A stretch of DNA of 28,612 nt. Origin: Chara braunii (lineage: Eukaryota > Streptophyta > Charophyceae > Charales > Characeae). The position numbers and the translations under genes were made by a program. Positions 18,232-28,612 of the stretch are shown one piece after another (position 1 is the stretch's first letter; each line of letters opens with the position of its first letter). The notes under the pieces were generated by a model. That model was given only the letters and a program-made list of their open reading frames with translations. It was not told the origin of the DNA and searched no databases. The DNA is taken from the NCBI GenBank assembly GCA_003427395.1, contig BFEA01000800.1, forward strand, positions 298,237-326,848, read 5' to 3'.

Positions 18232-19462
18232 CATTCCATTGCCTTCCTTTTCCGCCGCCATTCGTGCCTCGCCCCCTTCCTCCACCCCTCCCTCCGTTGC
18301 CTTGATTGCCCTGGCTCTGGTTCCCACCTCCTGCAACACTGCCCTGTGAATTGGGAGCAGGAGACGGTGGCAAGGCCACAGGCTGGGCCTGGGCCGCGGG
18401 GTAGATGGGTGGTGGCATACTCGTTTGCGGTCCGGCTACTGGCGGCGGGCTTCCCCATGGCACAATTGCATTGATCACCGGCCAGGGCCATTGTCCGTAG
18501 GAGGGCGCCCCACCTTGCGAGGGGCCCGTACTAGATGATGGAGCTTCCACATTTAAAGGGGCTGCTGCCTGGGCCTGAGGCGCCTGCGCTTTTCCTGATC
18601 CCTGTCCGCCCTGCGCCAAATTACGCACTTTGCGTTGGACCTTCGTCAGGTGCTGCGGCACCGACTCTTCATCTTTCCAGAGCTCTTCCTGAACAGCCTC
18701 CTCTATCACCGGCTCCTTTCCTTTCACTTTGACAGCCGTCACCACCCTCCTTTGCACCAGCGGCTCTGTCGCATACCCTAGCTCTCCCAACACGTCTATA
18801 ACAATCCTTGTTATCCTCGGGGTCCCAGAAGCAGTCGCATCTCTTTCCTTTCTCTTCTGCCTTTGCAGGCGTACCTGACGTTGCCCCACCTGGTCCAAAC
18901 ACCCAACTTTCACCCCTCTGTCAATGGTGGCCCAGATGAGCTTAGTGCTACCTCCTCCATGCCTCGTCAACTCGACGGCCTCCGATGTCGTGAGTAGCCC
19001 CAGGAAGATGGCGCATTGTGCTTCCTCCGAAATCCCATGGACCTTCCGCGCTCTCTTCTTAAATTCTTGAACAAAAGTCCCTATTGTCGTAAAATCCTCT
19101 TTGTTCATCGCCTCAAGGTCTGCGGTAGTCAATAGCTCGTCTCCCAAGCGGTACTTCCTCTGCATCCCCTCCCTGAACCTCTCCCAACTACCTTGAGCCG
19201 CATCTATGACTTTCTTCACCTCCTGATGGTAGTTATGGAGGACATACTGAAGGATGCGTTGAAACTTTACAACATCCGACCGCCCAACCAAAGTTTGTTC
19301 CACCCTCTCTAGCCATTCCGAGACTCTCTCCCCACAGAAATGGAAAGTATCGACCTTTGGGATGTTGCTCGGATTCCTCTCATGTCGGTCGATGGCCGCG
19401 ATGAGGTCATCGAGTGTCAGACTCTTCTTGGGAGCAACTGATGCACCGCCAGTCTCAGGCAT
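18176..19462 (-). CDS. gag: Gag capsid-type protein, C-terminus truncated
   Basis: This frame of 428 residues starts at the first ATG after the PBS and leader. Residues of roughly 35-185 look like a retrotransposon Gag capsid region: a VSEWLERVEQTL segment, then helical, charged sequence with WERFREGMQRKY and FVQEFKKRARKVHG. The C-terminal third is Gln/Pro/Ala-rich, then a GGRGGGRGRG RNA-binding-like patch and a GQGYQ minisatellite. The stop at 18176-18178 is TAG inside a repeat unit whose neighbours read CAG, so it is a nonsense mutation. A second CAG-to-TAG lies at 18161-18163. Gag would form the particle and bind genomic RNA. Confidence 0.8.
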   Translation of the reverse strand: MPETGGASVAPKKSLTLDDLIAAIDRHERNPSNIPKVDTFHFCGERVSEWLERVEQTLVGRSDVVKFQRILQYVLHNYHQEVKKVIDAAQGSWERFREGMQRKYRLGDELLTTADLEAMNKEDFTTIGTFVQEFKKRARKVHGISEEAQCAIFLGLLTTSEAVELTRHGGGSTKLIWATIDRGVKVGCLDQVGQRQVRLQRQKRKERDATASGTPRITRIVIDVLGELGYATEPLVQRRVVTAVKVKGKEPVIEEAVQEELWKDEESVPQHLTKVQRKVRNLAQGGQGSGKAQAPQAQAAAPLNVEAPSSSTGPSQGGAPSYGQWPWPVINAIVPWGSPPPVAGPQTSMPPPIYPAAQAQPVALPPSPAPNSQGSVAGGGNQSQGNQGNGGRGGGRGRGTNGGGKGRQWNGQGQGYQGQGYQGQGYQG

Positions 19463-19760
19463 CTTGACAGCCTCTTCTTTTCAAGTTCCCTGGCAAAAAA
19501 AAACAAGCACATCCCCTTATTCAACATTATACCTTGACCGGTCTATTCCATCCGTCCTACCTAACTCTTACTACGTACCTTTTCCCAATACTACACGTTC
19601 ACCCTTCATCCCTTCCCTTACTCAGGTAGGTAAATTTCCTTACCTATACTCAATCGCTCATTATCTTTCCTCACTTTTTCGTCCTTCCTTTATGCCTTTT
19701 CTCATTCACTTCTCATACTCGGATGTCGTTCCACCAGGGACAACGGTAGGCTTTCCGTTA
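19463..19760 (-). other. Untranslated leader between PBS and gag
   Basis: About 300 bases separate the PBS from the gag start codon at 19462. The plus strand is rich in pyrimidines (so the RNA is purine-rich). I see no reading frame or repeat here. Packaging signals would be expected in this interval but none can be identified by eye. Confidence 0.5.
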
Positions 19761-19778
19761 TCCCGGGCAACGGCGCCA
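19761..19778 (-). other. Primer-binding site for tRNA-Asp
   Basis: The minus strand reads TGGCGCCGTTGCCCGGGA, starting two bases after the LTR end at 19781. The 3' end of plant tRNA-Asp(GUC) including CCA predicts the same 18 bases with a single difference at the 14th position. A tRNA-Asp primer is known in plant Gypsy lineages such as Athila. The site fixes the element's orientation and the inner end of the 5' LTR. Confidence 0.88.
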
Positions 19779-20322
19779 CCTGTCGAGCGCATCGGTCCGG
19801 CACCGCACCGGGGCAGCGCGGGACCCTCCTGGCCGCGTCACGCAGGAGTTGGTTTTAAATCCTTCGTCGCAATATATACGGAGCTTCCTTAGGCCGCTCC
19901 GGCCGAGTGCGCCAGCCATACCTCTCGCGAGCCCCTATGACAGGATAGGGCCTACGCGAGGCACGACTTACCTACACCTTACGGGAGTTGTCATGTCCCT
20001 TCGGTGGGCGTATCCCAGCCGAGCTACCAGCCCACTGTACGAAAGCTAATCAGTTGCAATCGCAGAGGTGGACCAGCCGATGGCGTTTCTTGTTCGCTGT
20101 AGCATAGGGGGTACGCGCGGTAATACGCCTTTATCGAACCCCCACGCGAATCGGCATCTTGGGGGGGCTGAGGTTCCAAGCGCGACTTGTCATCGATCGA
20201 CTAGGACGCATCCCACACACCACGCGCACTCCACTTTACAAATACCCATACACACAAAACAACACATATACGAAACAGCACAACACAAACAACGCGACAA
20301 CGCTCTTAGCCCCTCGGTAGCC

Positions 20323-21320
20323 AACCCATAACTTTCCAACGCGGAAATTGAAAAGGCGTCGCGCGCGAGACTCGGTGTAAAACCGCGCGGACGCAGGGCT
20401 ATTGCATATCTACTCGCAATTCAATTGTACGCAAGCAGTCGCAATGAAGGCGTACTACGTGATACCCATTCTCACGCGGTCCCCGTTAATCGCGAGGGCC
20501 TCGTTCGACACTCAAGTGTCGGCTGACACACGCCGTGAGGGTTAATCTCTCGACGCTGGACAACCACCATACGCGGTTGAAGACCACACCCTCTTCTGCA
20601 CCCTGTGCAGAGGGGTTGAGTAGACAGCTTTAAGCTGTCGTGGCGGTCGAACATCAAGGGGTTTGAATTTGATGGCTGCCACGGACTATAACGTCCAACT
20701 ATAAAAACTCTAAAGAGCAAAAGATAAAGAATGGGCCGAAGGTTCCCTGCCTAGTAGACAAAATCATAGCCATGGGTACCCTCCCTTTTTCGCGTGGCGT
20801 TGGTGGCCTATAGCAAGCAAAAACATTCGTCCATATTTGTAGGCCCCTTCGTAATCCCATAACCTTTCACACACTAGGGCGGCGAAACGTCGCGCGTGAG
20901 ATTTTAATATAAAGTTGCACAGCCGAGGACCTACCTCATACCAACCCGCTATTCAGGCATACGCATGCAGTGGCGATGATGGTGTACTATGTAGTGCCCA
21001 TAATCAAGCGGTCCCTCGTGGATCCGAGTACCGCTTATGACACTCAAGTGTCATACTCGAAGTGTCGTGAGGGCCTAACCCTTCACGACATTGGGCTGAA
21101 GGAATAGCCGTGCAGCCACCGCGGCACCTTCGGCTCTCCGCCTGAGTGTCTCGGTAGGCAAATCAAATGGGCTCTGTGCGAGGAAACCCCCCCCTCCCCT
21201 TGCAGAGCCCAGGGCTTGGGGACTCCTGGACAAGGACCTCGAATCCCGGCCCAGGACCAAACGTCCGACTGATAAAATCATCAAAAAGCAAGAAACCAAA
21301 ATAGAAGGAGAGACTTCTCC
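20323..21320. repeat. Diverged duplicated hairpin-rich module in the right LTR
   Basis: This is the counterpart of 490-1500. The palindrome GACAGCTTTAAGCTGTC is exactly kept at 20623-20639 and the CTGCAC hairpin next to it is also kept. The homopolymer C run is interrupted here (near 21187). Confidence 0.6.
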
Positions 21321-22124
21321 TAAGCCCTTCAGCCTCGGCTTCTGAATAGGGTTTTTGGTATGAAACTCTTCAACCCATGCAAACATTCATCCCAAGTATA
21401 CCTATGTATACATATATAAGGGTTAAGTATGTGACGATCACTTTTTCACAGTCTCACTGGGGTCTCTCACAATAATACGTATATGTGTGATCGCAGGCAA
21501 CCAAATCCAGAATCTGATTCACAACAAATACCTGCAATCACATCAACGAACCAAATCAAGAGCCCACACACTACACGGAGTCAACCCCAACCACCTTTGA
21601 CGCTCATACCCCTCGCTTTAGCCATGCAAGCCCCAAAACCTCCAATCCAACCAACCTTAATTAAATACTCAGCACCTTTGTTAAATGGTCATTCAATAAA
21701 AGTCCGGGTGAAACCTTAATAAAACACCGAAAGCACCAGGGCTAAAGCCTTTTAGGTTGAGTGTGGAGGGAGAGTTGAAATTGAGTCGTAGACCTACGAA
21801 TCGGCAACCAACCTGTTATTAGTGATAACTGAAGGTGATCCTCAAGGGATCAAGCTGGATTTAACCCTAAACTTGGATCAAATGATCAAAAGGACCTGTA
21901 ACACACGACAGACCAATCCCCAAGCTAAGAACATAAGTGTGTGGAGAATACAACTCCATAATACACCCTCACTCAAAATCTTCTTATAAGCTTAACTTAA
22001 GTCTACTTTTAAACCAAATGCTTAAGTGAAAGTCAGACCTACTACGGAATCTCCCCTATTCTGGGTGGATTGCCTGAATCGCCCCATGTCAAAATATAGT
22101 CTATCTCCTTTAAACTAAGAAAAT

Positions 22125-22805
22125 TTCGGCAGTGTTTCCCGTAGGAAAAGTATCTTTCCAGAATTTATATAAGCTCAAATATAAACACCGAAATAATTTC
22201 TAAGTCTGGAAAGTTAAATTTTGATCTAACTCTTTGAATTAGTAGAAATTTGGGCAGCACTCCCTTTAGAAAAGGAGACTTTCCAGATTTATACTAAGCC
22301 AGATATAAAGCAGAAAATAATTTCTAACTCCTGGAAAAGAAAATTCAGTCAAACTCTCTGAATTAGTAGAAATTTGGGCAGCACTCCTTTTAGAAAATGA
22401 GACTTCCCAGATTTATACTAAGTCAGATATGAACTCGAACAACAGATCGAGCTCAACTTTAGACAGAATTTAACTAACTCCTTTAATTTTGTGGAAAATT
22501 TTGGCAGCACTCCATCTAGAAAAGTGTTATTCTAAAATCTATACAAGACTAAGTTCAGATTTTGAAAGTAACTTTGGCTTCCCAAAGTTCAATTTTGTCT
22601 AACTCCCCGAATTAGTAAAAAATTGGGCAGCACTCCCTTTAGAAAAGGAGACTTCCCAGATTTTAACTAAGCCAGATATATGGAAAGGACAAGTTGAACT
22701 CTAACAAGTCAAAAGTTGACTAACTTCATGGATTTGTAGAAATTTCAGCAGCGCTTCCCGTAGAAAAAGTAGCTTGCCAAGATTTATACAAAGCCAAGTA
22801 TAAAA
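22125..22805. repeat. Six-unit tandem array, period about 124 bp (right LTR)
   Basis: Same array as 2368-3045, with the same number and order of units and small substitutions. Array length has therefore been stable since insertion. Confidence 0.85.
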
Positions 22806-23082
22806 AAAAATCTCAGAAAATGCAGGAATTGACCTAAGTAAAAAAAGTTACTACAGAAAATGCAGGAATTGACACTAAATCCTATGGCTCTAGCGCGTGG
22901 CGAGCAACTAAAGTAACTACCTATAGAACTGAAATTCAAACAAACTAGTTATCCCATCCAGTCACATGCAAACCAAACCACGAATGCAAGTACTCTCACC
23001 ATCCCAAGTTCATTCCATATAAATAGTTCGCGAATCTTCAAGTTCTTGAATCCTTATACCCATCTTACATAAGACGTAGAGA

Positions 23083-23765
23083 TGGACCATTCGCCATGGA
23101 AACAATGCCCAACTTGTCTTTATGATATACACGAACAGGTTGCACAACTACTTCTTTCTTCTCTTGGGCAGATGACTAGGCCATTCACCATGGAAACAAT
23201 GCCTAGTCGCCCTGAGCTGTTTAATATCCAAAGTTTTAGTATTTCTCTGACTTTGTTAAAAAAGAAAAAATAAATATGGGCAGGGGACTGAACCATTCAC
23301 AGTAGAAACAATGTTCAGTTTGCCCCAAACTATTTTCATTTATACTCTGTATTTTTCATTCTCTCTTCTTAATGATATGGCTTAACGCTGGACCATTCAC
23401 AGTAGAAACAATGCCCAGCTGCCAGTTCACATGCAAATATACATAAAATACTTTCTTTTATATTTAGTTTAAATTATGTGCGTGGTTTTCAGGCTAAATC
23501 ATTCACCATGGAAACAATGCTTAGCCTTAGACAAAAAATCCTCCCTTAGAATAAACAAGAATTTAAACCCCTTCAATCAGACAAACCTTCAGAGTTAACT
23601 AGGTAGCCAGACCATTCACAGTAGAAACAATGTCTGGTTCCCCAGAAAACAATTAAATAAACACAGCGATCAGGCCATTCACAGTACAAACAATGCCTGG
23701 TCCTGCAGAAAACAGCCAAATAAGCATAGCCATAAGCCATTCACAGTAGAAACAATGCTCAGGCT
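23083..23765. repeat. Eight covarying hairpins (right LTR)
   Basis: Counterpart of 3325-4007, with all eight cores retained. Substitutions occur in both arms and cores, for example CGTCATGG versus CGCCATGG in the first unit. Confidence 0.85.
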
Positions 23766-26306
23766 TTGGTTGACCCGGTCAACGCATGCAGTTTACCTTC
23801 CTCCCATCTTCCCCTAGTTCATCCTGAGTCTGCTTTCAATCATAACAAAGTAGAAACTTAGGCTTCACTCTCACACATTCTTTCCAGCTAGTCTGATTAG
23901 GTCCTGAAGAGAAAACAAAACCCATAGGGACAATCGCATGCATACAATAGTCATACTGCAGGGGGATAGGCAAACATGGGTGATAGTGGGTCATATAGAT
24001 GAAAGATAGTATACCTGACGATTCCCTGCCTCAGAACTCGTCCTGAGTTCCGACAGAGCTCCCACAATCGGTGGGTGGACTCCCCACAGAGTCTTGACGC
24101 GGACCTACGGGTTGCAATCCCGCCTGCCGTCTTCCCCTCGTAACCGGCAGACTAGACTTAGATTTTGAAAGATAGAAAGAGAAGGGTTTAAGACTCCTAT
24201 ATATAAGAGGTGTGCTCTCAAACTCGCGCGAGAGGGCCTTGGTACCTTCAGCGCCAGAGGGGTCCGCAATGGTAGCCAAAGTGGCAGCTTGGTCAAACCG
24301 GAGCAAACCTATAGAACTCAACCCTCCTGTCGAACCCTTAATTCGCAGTAGTAACCCCCTTTCTCAAACCTAGCCGCACTACATAGCGCCCTGCAGCAGT
24401 TGGCAATAGCCAGCAGCAACTCCCAATTGTATACAACAATCCACAACGGACGTAGTAGTGGTTTGCGTGCAGTACGGAGTTGCGGTCCGTGCACCGCTAA
24501 CCGCTGCCCATCATTTGTAGCGTACTGGGATATGTTAATACGCAGGGCAATGAGTGGTGATGGCGCGGTAGCAAGCTCATCACACCAACGAACTCCTCCT
24601 CCAGCGGCTGCAACGGTGCCACACCAACTGACTATCTCATTTGCACCATGTAGCTGGCCTGCTGTTGCTTTGTCTAGCAGTAAGCGGCGTGGCCAACTGT
24701 TGAATGAGCCTGTAGCCCACAGCTTGCCCTTTTCCCAAGTACTCCGAACCTCAAGGTGGGCAGCACACCAGCCAGTATGCCACCTCACAACTTCGGCCGA
24801 TGAAGAGCGCGTCACCTTGCCAACAAAGAGGCAAGCAGGCCCATGACTTGCCCTCCCCCGGGCGCTCCCTCAGCGAGTCAGCCAAACTGTAGATATGTAG
24901 CACTCCTTGTTGCTCCTCTAAACTGGGAAGGACAGTGCCGCAGCCCGCAGGTAAACCGCCAGTCTCTTAGCTCGTCCGCCCCGTTACTTTTGTTTCTGAG
25001 GAGATAGGCAGTGCCCTTGTCAACAGGTAAGCCTCCATCCCAACTTCTCGCTCCTCACCTCGCTGCTCACTCCCCTGCTACTCCTCGGTTTGTCAGATAT
25101 GTGTTGAATTCGGACGAATCTACCGCTGGAGCATGGAAACGTACATTGCTACCACGGCCAGTTACGAGGTAAGTCACCCCGCCCTTTGGAGCACAACAAC
25201 ATACGACTCACTCACACCACGGCCGAACCCCCAGACCGTCGGCTTCCACCACCTACTGAGCCGGGGAGCTACCCCGACAGCCGCCCGTCCTCGTTTGCAG
25301 GCCGCATAGACACCCCGGACCGAGCGACCTCCACCTCCATGTACCTGGCCCGTAATGGTGGTCAGGTTCGCCGGCGTGACTGTGCACTTCGTCACGGATC
25401 CCCTTCAAGTACGAGTGCAGCTGGTGTGGTGAGTCCTCCTCCCTCTCTCTCTCTCTATCCATTCCAACCCGCTGGCCTACTCACTCCCACCACCCTTAGT
25501 CTTTTCCGGATGCACCTGGCGTCAACCACGTCCAGGTTCACTCAGTTTTCTTTTCAACCTTTCCCCGCCATACACAACGCAAGCATTCTCTTACTAATAT
25601 CTCTTCTTACTAACCTTTCTCCAAATCCGACTTCGCCAATCGGTTCTTTACGCCAAAAAAAACTCCCCGTAGCCTTTTATTTCGCTCAAATCCATCGAGA
25701 TTCGAGCAAGATATAGACTTTCCATTCTTGTCGAGTTTTCGTCCTCGACACTCCCGGCGCACTCACTTTTCTACTAACCTCCCATCCTACTAACTCCCAC
25801 CTAAAACTGACCCCATATCCCAATTCGCAACTACCTAAAACCCCTATGTCGTGCCTTTCCTCGCTTGATTCCGCAAATCGAGCGAGATACGCTCTCCCTT
25901 GTTCTCTTTCCAACACCCTGCCATAGCCAGTGGCGCACGGACCTTCCTTCTTTACTCTTATTCTACTAATCTAACGAAAGAATTGACCCCGTCACTACAC
26001 TCGCCATGGTTGAAAACCCCCGAGGCGACCCTTCCCCCTCCTGATTCCTTCTAGGATCGCGAGAGTTTCGCGATCTTCTGCCCGCCTTCTCCTACCTCCC
26101 TCATCGCTCCGCTATTCGACTTCCGAATGTACCCCGACGTGCCCCCCATCCGGGTTCGTTCTACACATCATTGCCACTTCGCCTTTGCTCTTTTGCCTGC
26201 CTTCGCCCCCACCCGACAGTCACCCCGCAGTGGTCCGCCCCGCTTCTACACACTGTCGCCGCTGTCGTCTCTGCCTCGTTCGCTGCAACGCAGCGCTACC
26301 TGGCCA

Positions 26307-26464
26307 ACCCGAAGGAGGACTTCGGGAAGATCCGGCTACTAGCCGGTTCGATTAGTCTTTCGCCCCTATACCCAAGTCCGACGTTCAACAGCTCCAGCTA
26401 TCTTGCGGGAAACTTCGGAGGGAACCAACTACTAGACGGTTCGATTAGTCTTTCGCCCCTATAG
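26307..26464 (-). repeat. Tandemly duplicated 25S rRNA fragment (right LTR)
   Basis: Same duplicated fragment as at 6432-6588. Unit B here (26392-26464) is closer to 25S: AACTTCGGAGGGAACCA and GACGGTTCGATTAGTCTTTC are both exact to the rRNA as I recall it, apart from an A for G just before CTACTAG. The left copy has extra transitions (CTTTGG, TTCAAT). Confidence 0.87.
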
Positions 26465-26912
26465 TCCTCCAGACGGTGTGCCTCCCATCTGCGCCGCTGC
26501 TCCGCCGCTCGGCCCGCTGCTGCGCCGCGCTGCATTAGCGCCCGTCGGACTGAGGTCCGACGTTACCACCTCCCCTTTTCCTTCANCCCNTCCGGGTTCA
26601 TTCTGTNCTCCTGTTNGNTACCTNGCCCGCGGGCTGCTGCATAACGCAGCACCACCGACTCCGCCGTCCAGGCTCTCCCTGCCAAGCTCTCTCTTCGCCC
26701 CGGCTGCCGGTTTCTTCAGCCTATGGTCCGCGGGCGGCCTGCCACAGCCCTTTCTTACCCCGCTCCGCTCCTACGGTGTCCACCACCACCTCGGACCCCC
26801 AACGGGCAAACTCCCATTCAGTCAGTTGGCCGTGGACCTGCGGCCCGCTGTAAGGCCTATACGTGGGCCTTAGTGAGGCGGGCCCCGTACGATCTTCAGC
26901 GGTAATTCCAAT

Positions 26913-26940
26913 GAGAACTTTGAAGACTGAAGTGGGAGAA
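26913..26940 (+). repeat. Second LSU rRNA-like fragment (right LTR)
   Basis: Same segment as 7056-7083, with one further transition (GACTGAAG). Confidence 0.58.
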
Positions 26941-28012
26941 AAAGCCCGCGGGCGAACCGCATGGGGACGGACGGTGCTCCTCAGCCCACGCACCAAAATA
27001 AAAATAGGATACAAGAATGTCGCCGGCACCCCAAGCGCGCGAGAACCCGCAGGTCAGCCTTAAAAGGCGCGCTTTCAAGGTCCTCGGCCGCCGTGACGAC
27101 TATTAGATCCGGCGTCCCATCCAAACCAATGCCCCGCTGGGGTAGGAAAAATACGACACTATTATAAAACTATTTTTGAAAAGGCCAGCACCAATCGGAC
27201 GTCGCCACTAACAAAACCGAGGAGGATAGCCCCACGGCCCTCAACCCCATCGGCCTTCTCCCCGACGCTCTGCTATCGCGGCATCGACGTTAGCCGGCCT
27301 CGATCCCCGAACCTTCGTAGCAGTAGTCCGATGTCATAACCTATAGGGCTAAGCCCAAGCCTGAGACCAATATCCGCGGAGCGCCATATAAGCAGTGCGG
27401 CGCGGCGCTATGGGCCGACAACCGGCTGCACGGTTCCGAGTGCCCGCGCCGGTTTGCTTATACCATGCCATAATTGCCCCGTGCGCCATCCTACGACACC
27501 CCACTTACCGCACGAAGCCGCGCCGTCGTTGCCAACGCCGTTGTCGGGGCCGCTCTCCGCACGCGCGCTCGACTCGGTCAAGTGTACCAATTAAAAGGAA
27601 ACATCCTTATGTACTGCTTAATCAAAAATAAATAAAATAATAAATAATAAAATAATATCACCAAGCAAAACGACTGAGGTCCGGGCCGGCTTTACGATCA
27701 ACAACAGAAAAGAATCACGCGCGCCTTAAGCCTGCGCGCCCACGCACTCGCTATTGCGGTCAACCACCCAGTCAAAGCAATTACTAACGCAGCCGCGCTT
27801 AGCGCGGTACACTTAAACTCTAGACCAAAACTATTTTCTGTCACTTGCAAAAACCAGGGCGGATACCCTTGTAAGGGTATCCGCACCGACACCGCCAACT
27901 TACTCGGGGTCTTACCCGGGGTGAACGTGAGCACAGATGACGCCCTGGTGGCCTGGCTTGTTGAGGGACCGGCCGACGAGGAGCCTGGGGCATGAAACAC
28001 CGGAGCAGGATG

Positions 28013-28522
28013 TTAATTGATGTCGATGCCCTCGCTGTCGCTGTCCTCCTCCGGCGTGGTGGTGTCGAAAACAACGCCTGTCTCCGCCTCGTCATCTGTG
28101 GAGATCAAGGCACCATAACTCTCAAGGTTCAGCACCTGCTCGGACTCGACGAAGTACAAACACTCCAGTCGGTTGAGGAAGTTCTTTGCATTCTTGCGTG
28201 AGGCGTCGTGGTAGTTGTCCGACAATGCCAACATGTGTTCCTTGCGGCGCATGTACTCAGCGTCATTGTCCCTCCTGGGCCGCGTTTCCAAAAAGAGGAA
28301 CTCGTAAATCCTGTTCCTCTTCTGCTCGCTCAACTTGAACCACATGTCCGTAGACGGTTCCCGAACGCATGTTGATTTCTCACTCCTGGAAACGAACTCG
28401 CAGTCTGTGTTGCCGCGCGTTCGTTGAACACGGGTTCCGCGTTCAGTTTTCGAACGAGTTGAACGCGTGTTCAAAGAACGCAGGTGCACGCTTTGAACGC
28501 GAATGTGCAGAGCATCACCCAC
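28013..28522 (-). CDS. Unidentified flanking ORF, interrupted by the retrotransposon
   Basis: The frame has 169 codons. The N-terminal 55 or so are Arg/Ser/Thr-rich and overlap GAACGC-type repeats, so the Met at residue 60 (28345) may be the better start. The remainder looks protein-like: KLSEQKRNRIYEFLFLE, RRKEHMLALSDNYHDAS, NFLNRLECLYFVESE and an acidic end (TTPEEDSDSEGIDIN). It stops at TAA 28013, but the same frame is open beyond it (HPAPVFHAPGSSSAGPSTSQ) right up to the LTR edge at 27891. I do not recognise the family. It may be a host gene or an older transposon ORF. Confidence 0.4.
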   Translation of the reverse strand: MGDALHIRVQSVHLRSLNTRSTRSKTERGTRVQRTRGNTDCEFVSRSEKSTCVREPSTDMWFKLSEQKRNRIYEFLFLETRPRRDNDAEYMRRKEHMLALSDNYHDASRKNAKNFLNRLECLYFVESEQVLNLESYGALISTDDEAETGVVFDTTTPEEDSDSEGIDIN

Positions 28523-28612
28523 GCCCGGGAGGCCCGTCGGGGGCGCTGGGGAACGGCGGCGGTGCTTGGAGGGGCTGTGGGCAGTGTGGGGAGCGGCGGC
28601 GGTGCTTGGGGG
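28370..28612. repeat. GAAC/GTTC-rich segment and short direct repeat at the right edge
   Basis: Between about 28370 and 28500 GAACGC, GCGTTC and GTTGAAC motifs recur in both orientations (for example TTGAACGCGTGTTCAAAG). From 28549, CGGCGGCGGTGCTTGG occurs twice, about 40 bases apart, in G-rich sequence. Confidence 0.5.

Larger units (their letters stand above)
12949..19462 (-). pseudogene. Broken gag-pol coding region
   Basis: This is the full extent of the primary polyprotein region: Gag, nucleocapsid, protease, RT, RNase H and integrase. The frames run as gag (19462-18176), nucleocapsid-protease after a frame change in the gag minisatellite, then RT to integrase C-terminus in one constant frame after a 22-base overlap at 16386-16407. 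Within the last frame only three stops occur over about 1150 codons: TGA 15157-15159, TAG 14263-14265 and TAG 13339-13341. A TGA at 17046-17048 splits linker from protease. Sense coding resumes at once after every stop with family-like sequence, so these are point mutations rather than gene boundaries. Confidence 0.85.
1..27891 (-). mobile_element. Giant degenerate Ty3/Gypsy-type LTR retrotransposon (about 27.9 kb)
   Basis: Two direct repeats of about 8.1 kb flank a region of about 11.7 kb. Read on the minus strand, the internal order is PBS, Gag, protease, reverse transcriptase, RNase H, integrase, then an extra ORF. RT-RNase H before integrase is the Ty3/Gypsy order and excludes Copia. The integrase ends in a GPY/F module and no chromodomain follows. 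The left edge of the window cuts the 3' LTR, so about 53 bases and the left target-site duplication are not visible. All coding frames carry nonsense changes, so this copy is non-autonomous or dead. The host is inferred to be a streptophyte (Chara-like); that part rests on the tRNA-Asp PBS, the rRNA fragment and remembered protein resemblance. Confidence 0.93.
19781..27891 (-). repeat. 5' LTR, 8111 bp
   Basis: This copy aligns to bases 1-8034 throughout, with an offset of 19833 at the left end. On the plus strand it starts TGTCGAG at 19781, two bases from the PBS, and ends CCGACA at 27891, giving the terminal inverted repeat TGTCG/CGACA expected of an LTR. Over the first 195 or so aligned bases I counted about 8 differences from the left copy. 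It carries a 102-bp stretch (24899-25000) that the left LTR lacks, and several ambiguous bases near 26586-26625. At 8.1 kb it is far longer than typical LTRs, which run from a few hundred bases to a few kb. Confidence 0.92.

Overview
The window is almost entirely one giant, degenerate Ty3/Gypsy-type LTR retrotransposon lying on the minus strand. The host is eukaryotic, most likely a plant or streptophyte alga. Three things support that: an 18-base primer-binding site matching the 3' end of plant tRNA-Asp with one mismatch, a captured fragment close to plant/green-algal 25S rRNA, and Gag and Pol proteins that resemble, from memory only, the abundant retroelement proteins of the charophyte Chara braunii. 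No search was run, so the species call is tentative.

Layout in element order (high to low coordinates): 5' LTR 27891-19781 (8111 bp, TGTCG...CGACA ends); PBS 19778-19761; untranslated leader of about 300 bases; gag 19462-18176; nucleocapsid/linker to 17046; aspartic protease 17027-16386; reverse transcriptase 16407-15157; RNase H 15138-14263; integrase 14151-13339 with its GPY/F tail to 12949; a long post-pol ORF 12778-10013 with a Gag-like N-terminal domain and a perfect CCHC zinc knuckle at its C-terminus; about 2 kb of non-coding DNA; and the 3' LTR 8034-1. The 3' LTR is cut by the window edge and lacks about 53 bases. The whole element would be about 27.9 kb.

The element is dead but recognisable. 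Each protein frame is interrupted by isolated stops (17046, 15157, 14263, 13339, 11231, 11138, and two in the gag minisatellite). Each stop is one transition away from a Gln, Arg or Trp codon. The first zinc knuckle has lost its His and RNase H has lost one Asp. The two LTRs differ by a few per cent by eye.

The LTRs hold most of the unexplained structure. From low to high coordinate in the left copy they contain a diverged duplicated, hairpin-rich module (490-1500), a six-unit array of about 124 bp (2368-3045), eight dispersed hairpins with a constant core and covarying arms (3325-4007), a tandemly duplicated 25S rRNA fragment (6432-6588) and a second, oppositely oriented LSU-like fragment (7056-7083). 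All recur in the right LTR. A separate foldback array (9144-9330) lies in the internal 3' region.

Right of the element (27892-28612) is flanking DNA with an unidentified minus-strand reading frame that the LTR appears to interrupt.
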